Below, in pieces: positions 55,901 through 64,000 of a DNA stretch of 64,000 bases. Made by a program: the position numbers and the translations under genes. Below the pieces are notes generated by a model that did no database searches, had not been told where the DNA came from, and saw nothing but the letters and a program-made list of their open reading frames with translations. Numbering within the stretch: the first letter of the stretch is position 1; every line of letters begins with the position of its first letter. This stretch comes from Blastomussa wellsi (lineage: Eukaryota; Cnidaria; Anthozoa; Scleractinia; Plerogyridae). The stretch is from contig OX393565.1 of the NCBI GenBank assembly GCA_947652115.1, positions 13,930,419 to 13,994,418 of the forward strand, given 5' to 3'.

Positions 55901-58900
55901 TTTCTTCTTAACAACAGGTGTATTACTACTAATTGTCATGCGATTTACCAGCAGAGAGTGCATACATTACCCTTAGAAATTATTATGGCATATAAACCAC
56001 TTACTCTTGATTATGTTCTATGCTGGGCCTTGTTAGTGTTATGGATGGTATTGATGTTGGTGTGACACTGTTGTGATTACTTGTTCCTTCAGATGATGAA
56101 TCTTCTTCCTGGATGAAAAATTAACAAAGCACTTTTAGTCCAGCAGATTCGTGCAAAATTGGAATTGTGGGTTTTGTGGTAAAAGCACCAAACTTGGCAC
56201 AATGATAGTATGAAACAGAATGCGTTCACGAAGCGCTGCTTTAGTGACTTGTAAGTGCTGTAATGAGCACTGCATATACGCTACATAAACGCTGTTTTCG
56301 TAGCGCTGCAGCAGTGTCGAAAAATGATAGCTACTGCTCAAAAGTTACAGGTAGCCATGCAGTGGATTAAACAGCGATTATGCAGCGCTTTGCAGTGTTA
56401 GTTTAGGTTGCAAAAATGAGCGTTGGGAGCAGCACTGCTCTAGCAACTCTTTAGCGTCGCACTGCAGTACTTCCGAAAAATGACTGCGTTAGCGCTGCAT
56501 TAGCGACATGTAGCACTGCAGAAGCGTTGCACAAATGGGTGACTACGGCAGCCGCAATTTTTGCTGCTGAATCGCTGTCACGAGAAGCTGTTTGACAGCA
56601 ATAAACAGCGTTTTGGCAGCGGCAAGATACATGTACATTGGCTTCAAACATTCAAAAATGTATATTAATTTATGGAATCGGCTGCCCACAGCGTTCTACA
56701 GCGGTTTGGAAGCTGTGGTTCTAACACTAAACAAATCGAGCTCCATCCATACTTTGCATAACAAAAATAACTTAAGTGCATACATACGATAAATCGATAT
56801 CAGCAAGAATGCACAACATGGCCAATCAAACAGTGTGGTTGGTAAAGGAGCAAGCAAATAAAGAAACAACAAAATGAACTTAGACAAAGATGAGTCTTTA
56901 TTTTCACACAACACAGCTATCATTGCAAACTCTCAAAATATTACTTAAAAGGTTCAAACATTGAAATGAAATACGTAGAACGCAGCAGTTCAGTATGTTC
57001 AACAAATTTGTAAGGTACAACTGCTCACCTCGATGATGGAGTGTGGAAAACGCGGAGGGTAGAAAACGTGTAGAAAATTTCAATTTTCCATTTGGAATGC
57101 CAGCTGGGAGAGGCAGAAAGGGAGAGAGACCGCCAAGAAGCAGACGCGGAAAGCAATCTGCCAGTGTGGTGGTCCCTGAAACCCCTCGTCAAGTATTGTG
57201 GCAAATCAATCTCAAAAATACCCTGACAGAGCGCAGTTACATAATTTGTATCCCGCACAAAGCCAGCCAAGTGTTGCCACTCATCAAATACAGCAGGGTT
57301 CATTGTACCCAGATTTGTATAATCCACCAAGCTTTCCTATTCACGGAGCAGAAAAATTTTGTCAGCCACCACCCAACAAGCACGTGGATCGGCGTGTGGT
57401 ACGCAGGGACGACAACACAGGGGCGTTAGTGTTCAGCACAGATTTTACCAACACCTATTACCATCCAAACCCTGCACATATTAGGCAAAAAAAAAAAAAA
57501 CGGTTTTTGACGGCCTTGTACTCATCGATCTCGGTACCTACCAATCACTTGATGAAGGCCAGAGGGAAATGTTGAAAGAACATGGACTCGTTGTTGCTAT
57601 CGTTAATATCGTTAATTCACAATAATGCTATGTGCATTGATTTCAACTTTTAGGTACCAAAAATGTTGTTCGATGTAGCCATGAAAATGTAAGGATGCGT
57701 CCCGCTTTTAAAGAGTATAGCTTGATTGTTGACATCGTGAATTCATGATAATGCTAAGCGCATTGATTTGAATCTTTTATTATCCTAATCGTTACTGTTC
57801 TTTAGAGCTACAAAAAATATTGTTCGATTTAGCCGTGAAAATGTAACGATGCGTCCCGTTTTTAAAGAGTAATATATAGATGTATCCAAGCCTAAAAGCA
57901 GAGCTCCGTATTTTTGCTGGTTCTTAATAATTTCTCTTAAATAAATAATAACTCAAAACGTCAACTCCACTTGCAGAAATGACCATAAAAAGTTAAAAAA
58001 TGCTGCCAGAAGAAAAAAAAACCAATGCCTGGTCAGCGGTCAACTTAAAAAAACACGTTACCTCGATGAGTTCGAACCTGAGCCCGCAATCTGGTCATGT
58101 GATACGGGTCAGCGGATACCTCGATTTGACAGTTGTCAATTGACCATAACATGGATGCCCTATAACAAAGATGTAAGCTGATAAGGCTGACAAGGTGTTG
58201 ACAAGGCATGGCTATTTATGGCCACTATGTTGCGCAACTCCGTCATCGTCGTCGTGCGTACGCGCCCACGAGCAATACCGCTAGCCATGATAACCATGAT
58301 AACTCATGGGTTTTGTTTTCTTTCCCATCTGAGTATGGGGCTCCGCTTGTAAGATGATCATAGCATCACTAAAACTTAAAGATATGGGTTCCTGTATTTA
58401 TTCAAAATCAGCCTCATTCCTATGCTGATAGATCACATGACCATTGTTAAGGCATCCGACATGTGTAGTTTGCACTGCTTTTCATGTTTTCCACATTTTG
58501 TCTGTCTTTCATATGTTAACAAAGCTGTTATGTAAAATAATTTGTGTCAGCATCGTTTCCATGCTGGTTTCCAGGTGGAATAAGGGAAATGTACTGTAAT
58601 CATTATTATGCGATAGATCTCGATGGGCTCCATACCCAATATTGTTCACCAGGTAATAAGCTATCTTGTGCCAAGTTTGGTGCTTTTACCTTAAAACCCA
58701 CAATTATTTCACCAATCTGCTGGATAATTTGAACAAATATTATAAAAACGTCCTATCCAAAAAACTAACTTAATTAAAATACCATTATTATCATTATACC
58801 AGGAAATTCATTTTGAAAGGGGTTTGGTATATTACAGTTCCATTGTACAAATCCCTTCCATTGCAGCATGTGAAACAGAGAAGAATGGTAAAAAGAAAAG

Positions 58901-61749
58901 TACACCATGAAACTGATGGATGCATTGCAGCGTAAAACAACTGCCTGGTTCTAAAAAGATATGAGGTTAAAGCTACGCTTGGTAGATTTCTAAGGAGTGA
59001 AATCTGCAAGTCAATATGATTAATGTATACCTACAATTTGACTGATTAGTATGGCAGTGGATATTTTGCCAACTGGTACAAACATGTGTGCCATGCCCAG
59101 GTAATGACGCTCAACTTTAGGGGATCAGAGCAAAGAACTGATCAACATGTAAATATTACCTCAGATTCCAGTTCTTCAGATTCATCAGAAACTGCAATTT
59201 TTTGTGGTTTTCTTTTTTCTGATTTCTTTCTCTCCTTATTCTGTGCTGGAGCTTTTGCCATTCTTTTTCTAAAACAAATGATTAACATTCAAATAACGAA
59301 ATATAATAAGCAATGAAACTTGTAATGAATGTGAATTTCTTTTAGGATAATAAGAGTACTTGCTTCCTTCTCATGACACCTTGTTTTTACAGATAATATA
59401 TACAAGTATTAATATAATTTTAAGTAAAATTTGATGCTGAACACTGAATGTTGGAGTGTGAAGGGACAATGGTGTAGTCACTGCATACAACTTCCATCAG
59501 CAACATACTACAAACTAAGTCATGAAAGCATCTAAAATTCACTTTTTTATTCTATTAACAAGTACTGTTTCATTGCAACCAGTGCTCAAAATATCTAGGT
59601 TGTCCCTTTTTCAAATGTTGTGCAACCAACCACGTAAATTATGTTCCATGGTGAATCCTTTATTACTCATTAAAAAAATGTAATAACAATTGATTAATCA
59701 TTCAAACACCTTTGCTCATTGACTACAACATGCTTGTTGAACTAGGATGGTTAAATTAAAATTTGCCCAACAACATTTTCACATCACAAATCACCAGAAG
59801 CACAAGATTGGCTCCGCTATGAATCAATTGTTAACATCGTGAATTCATGATAATGCTGAGTGCATTGTTTTCAATCTTTTATTTACCTATTGTTACTGTT
59901 CTTTAGAGCTACGATTTGTATATGTAATAGGACTACATGCTGTCCAATTTGAAAATAATTGGATGAGAAAAAATTCCGAGGACTGCTGGCAAATGCTTCG
60001 CCCTCCAAACTAGTTTTTCTTGACAATTGATTGGTTTATGGAAGGGATCCAGATTTTTCTTAAATTGGACAGTTTGAGCAAAAACTGCCCAATTTATTCT
60101 AAATTTGGACAGTTGGCAAAAATTAATAAAAAATGCATCTGTTGACAAGAATGGATTTTGATGTAGCTATATAATTAAGCCATGAAGATGCGTCCCGCTT
60201 TTAAAGAGTATAGATCGATTGTTAACATTGTTCATTCACAATAATGCTACACTCTTTCAATGAGAATAACTGAATTAAAGATTATTTGTTAATTTCCATA
60301 CATACCACATATTCCACACTCATCATTTTCTACACTCCTCATTTTCCACACTCCTCATTTTCTACACTCCTCATTTTCCACACTCCGCACATTCCACCAA
60401 ACCTTTATATCTTCATTTGTTAGACAACCTGTTTAACGTGTTTCTTGTCTTGTGTTTAACTATCACTTTACGTTAATATGCAGGTCTTTGCTATGTTCAC
60501 AGTTTGTCTGTAGCTCATGATTAAAATTTTCTGGCATCAATTAGAACGGATGATCATGTGATATGGCGTGATACACTGCCCAAACAAAACTAAGGATCAT
60601 AATAAAACAAATATTGGCTTCCGAGCATATTTTTATTTCTAAATCCACCATTCTAGGCTACCCCAAGCTACCTTAACAAAGCTTTCTAGCCCATTTGTAA
60701 AAAAATAACCAAATAACCTTCTATATCACATCAATTTATTAACTTCATTACCCCCGCAGGAGGATAGAAGCCCCCACATAGAGGTTGGGGTACTTCAGTA
60801 GAGACAGATACAGGAAAAAAATTTGATTTTCATGAACTCGGCTGGCAAGGTATCCACGAAATGCTTGCATAGGACCGACAAAACGTTCACAGAGGATCAA
60901 TGACATATTGCAACGTTCGTGGTATTGGGTAATGTCTTGACAAAACAAGTAAAGTTTTAGCGAGCGATGCCACAACACAAGGGACGCTTTCCAATCAGCC
61001 AAATATTCCGGTTTGAAATCTTTTACGCTGGAAATACATGCATTTATTCTTAAACCAAGTAAGGGTGCTCGTGACATTCCACACAGCTTACATGCATTTC
61101 AACTTACTAAAGCTAGCTGTGGCTATTACTGGGCAATCAAGCTTGAGTAACAGGTTTAAGTTGTCCATCAAACAGAAAAACACGATAAGCACTGAAATTT
61201 CTGAGCAGACAGCCATGTTGACGATGCGAACAAGTTTGATCCAAGCTGAGAGAAACTGGGTCTGACCAGGAATGGTCGAATGGAACAAACTTTCCAGGTT
61301 ATTACAATTTTCCAGAATTTTAGCAAAACCTTGCAAGATATACCCAAAATTCCAGAAAATTCCTGTTCCATTTGCTCCCTCATCCAGAATTTCCAGAATA
61401 TTTGGTCCAATGGAAAGCACACAAGGAAACTCCACAGTCTCTCATTACTCAGTAGCAAATAAAATTATATAAAGGCGGGGCAGCTATATTGAGAACATTC
61501 GAAAAGAAATATGTATGTTTGGTGTTTAGGTTGAAGGCATTTTAACAGTTAAACTTAATGGATCATACCCTGGTTATCAGCAAAATTAATTAAAATAATT
61601 TTTTCTTGCCTCCTAGCAATAATTGATTAGTGTACCTTTTCAGTTTAGGTTCTCCATCTCTTTCTTCTTCATTTGAAGGAAGATCTGGAACATTAGCTAC
61701 TAAGTCTTTCAAAAAGTCAAACTGGTTTTCTGATGTGATACATCTCTTC
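52829..61749 (-). CDS. DRAP1: DR1-associated corepressor (NC2 alpha), partial, spliced
   Basis: NC2 alpha pairs with DR1 through a histone fold and binds TBP-DNA to repress RNA polymerase II initiation; nuclear. Four exons in phase on the minus strand: 61749-61636, 59268-59160, 56108-56005, 52928-52829. The first encodes CITSENQFDFLKDLVANVPD, matching the family's end of the histone-fold region. The second is Lys/Ser/Glu-rich (KRMAKAPAQNKERKKSEKRK), nuclear-signal-like. The third begins EEDSSSEG. The last ends DEDDDYDS then stop, matching the acidic DYDS C terminus of animal DRAP1. The histone-fold exons (about 75 N-terminal residues) are not found up to 64000 and should lie beyond the window. 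The introns hold a minisatellite, tandem repeats and several MITEs. Confidence 0.88.
53811..55322. mobile_element. Inverted-repeat element carrying a 34-bp minisatellite, in DRAP1 intron
   Basis: The left flank TTTTCAGTTTACAAGCAAAG then GGTTATGATTGGCCCTAG is the diverged inverted copy of the right flank at 55283-55318 (CTAGGGCCAGATATAACTCT then TCACTTGTAAACTGAAA). Almost everything between is the minisatellite. No target duplication is evident. Confidence 0.65.
53883..55256. repeat. 34-bp minisatellite, about 40 units
   Basis: Unit GGTGCYAGGAGCACCCTGAT followed by GCTWGGGTCATCCC. Variants are C/T at position 6, TAGG/TTGG, and CCCG/CCTG/GCCG at the end. A rare variant with TATTCCTG recurs at 54211 and 54585, 374 bp or exactly 11 units apart, indicating higher-order repeats. 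The last units near 55210 are diverged. Each unit contains the stem GGTGCT-AGG-AGCACC. Confidence 0.95.
55495..55545. repeat. TTTA-rich simple repeat
   Basis: TTTATCTATCTATTTATTTA and further TTTA runs. Simple sequence in the DRAP1 intron. Confidence 0.8.
56005..56108 (-). CDS. DRAP1: DRAP1 exon, Ser/Thr/Pro-rich
   Basis: Minus-strand acceptor TTTTTCATCCAG, donor GTAAGT. Starts EEDSSSEGTSNHNSV in phase 0 and ends with GA of a Glu codon completed at 52928. Assigned by splice sites and phase; the sequence itself is poorly conserved. Confidence 0.75.
56215..56620. repeat. Degenerate GCAGCGCTGC-rich segment
   Basis: Many overlapping variants of GTAGCGCTGCA, GCAGCGCTTTGCAG and TAGCACTGCAGAAGCG. 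Looks like an old array of a palindromic 10-12 bp unit or a MITE with GCAGTAGC repeats. No stable frame. Confidence 0.5.
57043..57490 (+). pseudogene. Unrecognised broken coding segment
   Basis: One frame reads NFNFPFGMPAGRGRKGERPP then RSRRGKQSASVVVPETPRQV (basic); from 57180 a shifted frame reads QPSVATHQIQQGSLYPDLYN, then KHVDRRVVRRDDNTGALVFS and TDFTNTYYHP. Composition looks protein-like in both, suggesting one gene with a frameshift, possibly transposon-derived. It lies in a DRAP1 intron on the opposite strand. No family recognised. Confidence 0.3.
57590..57885. repeat. Tandem ~135-bp repeat, two units; third copy at 59815-60250
   Basis: Units share GTGAATTCATGATAATGCTA-type sequence, CGATTTAGCCGTGAAAATGT and GATGCGTCCCGCTTTTAAAG. 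The third copy at 59815-59920 continues at 60179-60250 after an inserted MITE. Confidence 0.75.
59160..59268 (-). CDS. DRAP1: DRAP1 exon, basic then acidic linker
   Basis: Minus-strand acceptor CATTTGTTTTAG, donor GTAATA. It completes AG|A, then reads KRMAKAPAQNKERKKSEKRK and ends SDESEELESE in phase 0. Low-complexity, so it is assigned by phase and by position between the two diagnostic exons. Confidence 0.8.
59925..60178. mobile_element. MITE of the TAATAGGACTACATG family inserted in a tandem-repeat copy
   Basis: Begins TAATAGGACTACATGCTGTC and is the reverse complement of 10651-10992. The repeat sequence interrupted at TTTAGAGCTACG resumes at GCCATGAAGATGCGTCCCGC, as in the intact copies at 57590-57885, which proves the insertion. 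Confidence 0.75.
60315..60395. repeat. Tandem 17-18-bp repeat (CATTTTCTACACTCCTC)
   Basis: About four units of CATTTTC(T/C)ACACTCCTC. Complementary to the GAGTGTGGAAAACG string at 57038. Confidence 0.8.
60748..61077 (-). other. Open frame of 109 codons in a DRAP1 intron, unrecognised
   Basis: Minus strand; middle part ISSVKDFKPEYLADWKASLV then LWHRSLKLYLFCQDITQYHE has protein-like composition. No start context, no partner exon, no family recognised. May be a transposon remnant or chance. Confidence 0.2.
61636..61749 (-). CDS. DRAP1: DRAP1 exon (CITSENQFDFLKDLVANVPD)
   Basis: On the minus strand: acceptor GTTTTCACAG, donor GTACAC. It starts with the last base of a split codon and ends with AG of an Arg codon. 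The QFDFLKDLV-SVPD string is nearly diagnostic for NC2 alpha. Confidence 0.92.
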
Positions 61750-61922
61750 CTGTGAAAACAAACAAGGATGAAATGAGTGAAAAGATAGTTCACTTCTAGT
61801 ACCAATTGTGTTCTATATGTAATAGAAGAAAACTGCAACCTCAACTTGGAAGATAAAATTTGAAAAAAGTAAGATGAGATAAAGAAAATTAATGAAGTTT
61901 CAGTGTCACTGATGCCACATCA

Positions 61923-62288
61923 CAGTGGAACCCTGCCTTAAGGTCACCTCGTTAATACGGTCACCTAGTTATTACAATCAATATTTTTGGTCCCAGTGAA
62001 ACGTCCATACATTTTCTTATAAGAAAACCAATGTTGTCGGGGCTGGACCTTTGTTTTTGAGAAGGATATGTGGAACCAAGTTTGGTCTTGTTTTGATTTT
62101 AGAATCCAGTTATATGTTCATCAAAGTTCCTTGGTTAATATTGTACACAAGGAGAGACATTTCTGCACTCTGGGTGTTTCTTGTATCTGTCAGGACCAGG
62201 TATGACCCTATCCTGTTAATACAGCCACCTCATTAATATGGCGCAATTTGTATGGCCTGCTAGTGACCACATTAACAGGGCTCCACTG
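61923..62288. mobile_element. Pogo/Tigger-like MITE
   Basis: CAGTGGAACCCTG at the left and CAGGGCTCCACTG at the right are inverted ends, with sub-terminal GTTAATACGGTCACC and GTGACCACATTAAC motifs typical of pogo/Tigger families. Interior noncoding. Confidence 0.7.
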
Positions 62289-62299
62289 TATCTCTAACT

Positions 62300-63780
62300 T
62301 CTCTGATGTGTTTGAGGGTCTTATGCATCACAACAGTCTGTCCGCCATGAAAAAAAACACACGTCCTTTTCTGCTGAAGGCATAAAGTTGTGAGTCTTCC
62401 CTCCGTTATTGTATATCAACATTTCACAAAACAAGTAACAATATCCAAGCTACCTTGTAATCAAGCAAACGATTTGCTAGATTTTGAAATAATATGTGTT
62501 TAGTTCTTCAACCTTAGTGGTCAGTTTGGTGTAAAACATCTTCAAAGAAGAATAGAGGTCGTCTTCTGCAGCAAGAGGGAAGAAACTGAAAAAGTCCTAT
62601 AGCAGTGAAATTAATGGTGAGTGACAAGACTTCATAGTCTGACTATGATGCGTCTTGCTCAGTTGGCCTAAAATCAACTTTATTCTTACCCAGTTATCTT
62701 GTTCTTTTTTCCATTTTGGCCAGTATAGTTTTCATGTTCAGAAACCGAGTGATCTTCCGAACCTTCACTGGTCTGGTTTTCATGCTCTGTACTCACCTTT
62801 TATTCCACTGTGGGAGAATTTGCTCACAACTTTGTCTTTGTAAGTTTACCGGCCTAAACCAGCACGTCCATAAATGTTTGTTATGTAAGATATGCCGGAA
62901 GTAGAAATTTGTCTCCTTGGAAATTTTTCTCCTTGTTTAATCAATCAATTAGGTAACACTCAAATTCACTCTACCTTGCATTCTATTTGCTCAATATTAT
63001 TTTGGCAATCTATGTCTCATTTGACAAGACTCACTGCATGGAAAGTCCCAAACAAAATCATTTTGAGGCAAAAAAAAGAACAAGGTATAAAATAACCAAA
63101 AAAGTGTTTGCCGTAGTCCTAACCTGCATTCTATCTGGTCAATATTATTTTGGAGTTTGACAGCTCTTTGGAAAGGACTCAATGTGCAGAAAATAAAGAA
63201 ATTATTTCTATTTTTAAGCAAAAAAAGGCTGAAAGCCATATATCATGTCTATCACATCTTCACTGTTGTGATCATAGCTGAAGAGTTTCAGACTGATTGG
63301 TTTAATATTATTATAGTAATAATTTCAATAAAATAGATCGAAGTTTAATCGAAGTTTTATGAATCAAAACATTTCAGCCCAGAGGTTTTTCTCAAGGCTT
63401 CACTGATTGTGGCACAGCAAAGTAGTTCCCATGGAAGAAAAATCCACTGGTACGCAGGGTACTGCCCTCTCATGACCAATCAGAATCAAGAATTGTTTCT
63501 ATAATTGTATCTATAACAAAATTCTGGATTCTGGATTGGTTCTGTGTGCACCTATTTTTCATGTAATCGGCGCACAATCATGTCGGTATCCAATTACAGG
63601 TATCCAATTTGAACAACTTCACCTGTGTCATTCGTTCGTCAGTCATATACACTTAGATGGGTTCTTTCTTGCTGTTTTCCTACTTTTTGCACAAAAGAGA
63701 TTCTCAAAACACAAAAGAGGTTCACGCAAGAGGTTCTAAAAGACTTACTAACCTCAAAATTTGTTATTGATGCCATTAAT
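62300..63780. other. No gene recognised upstream of DRAP1 exon
   Basis: Should be DRAP1 intron or 5' flank. The only structure I see is a ~30-bp near-duplicate GCATTCTATYTGSTCAATAT followed by TATTTTGG at 62978 and 63124. No histone-fold exon could be found on the minus strand. Confidence 0.4.
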
Positions 63781-63783
63781 TGG

Positions 63784-63871
63784 TAATAGGACTTTGTGTT
63801 GTACAATTCAGGGGAAATCATGCTTGTAATTTTAAATTACTCCCTGAATTGTACTTCACTCAGTCCTATTA
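63784..63871. mobile_element. 88-bp palindromic MITE
   Basis: TAATAGGACT at the left, AGTCCTATTA at the right; inner TTGTACAATTCAGGG / CCCTGAATTGTAC continue the palindrome. Shares the outer TAATAGGACT with the larger MITE at 59925. Confidence 0.75.
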
Positions 63872-64000
63872 CTAATAGATCTTGTTGTTGTAAGAGTATC
63901 ACAGGTATTAAAAGGGCAAACACTTATCACAGCACAAAATAAATAAATGATCTGTTTACATTGAAAAAATGATAACTGGATGTTAATGAAAGTTATGAAT

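Overview
The window looks like nuclear DNA from an invertebrate animal, most likely a cnidarian (coral or sea anemone). The evidence is AT-rich sequence, spliced metazoan housekeeping genes with GT..AG introns, and a dense nested mix of mobile elements (DIRS, Ty3/gypsy, BEL/Pao, Penelope-like, LINE, Helitron, hAT, piggyBac-like and many MITEs). There are no bacterial operons or phage genes. The species call is inference; the gene calls rest on my own translation of the sequence and recall of the protein families.

Three host genes are recognisable. (1) POLA2, the B subunit of DNA polymerase alpha-primase, runs on the + strand from about 2.9 to 32.7 kb. Twelve exons with matching phases are listed. 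The N-terminal exons, and one stretch of roughly 50-60 codons between 3465 and 12877, are not visible; a 200-base run of N at 11675-11874 lies in that intron. (2) A single-exon DDAH (dimethylargininase) lies on the - strand at 33861-34670, tail to tail with POLA2. Its 5' flank is a cluster of nested palindromic repeats. (3) DRAP1 (NC2 alpha) lies on the - strand from 61749 down to 52829. Four in-phase exons carry the end of the histone-fold region, an acidic/lysine-rich linker and the C-terminal acidic DYDS tail; its 5' exons lie beyond what I can see.

The rest is transposon-derived. 1-14 kb: small MITEs, a broken DIRS element (4.2-8.2 kb) invaded by a LINE, a GIY-YIG remnant of a Penelope-like element, and tRNA-like SINE pieces. 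14-28 kb (POLA2 introns): a TA-flanked MITE, a gag-only BEL/Pao derivative (18.1-20.6 kb), and a 5.0 kb inverted-repeat transposon with perfect 8-bp target duplications (21891-26892) that holds a second, hAT-type element and a large palindrome. 28-32 kb: two TTAA-flanked piggyBac-like MITEs. 34.8-35.7 kb: palindromes. 35.7-44.2 kb: a foldback element with arms of about 535 bp and an internal 168-bp satellite, split by a young Ty3/gypsy retrotransposon with apparently identical 151-bp LTRs. 44-52 kb: retroelement fragments, a 1.3 kb internally deleted BEL/Pao element with intact target duplication, and the 5' part of a Helitron that encodes a 2A-like motif and an OTU protease domain. 53.8-55.3 kb, inside the last DRAP1 intron: a 34-bp minisatellite of about 40 units enclosed by inverted repeats. 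57-64 kb: tandem repeats and MITEs around the DRAP1 exons.

No host genes here obviously work as a pathway. The strongest themes are host genes whose introns and 5' flank have become transposon nests, and several elements whose internal tandem repeats sit between inverted termini.
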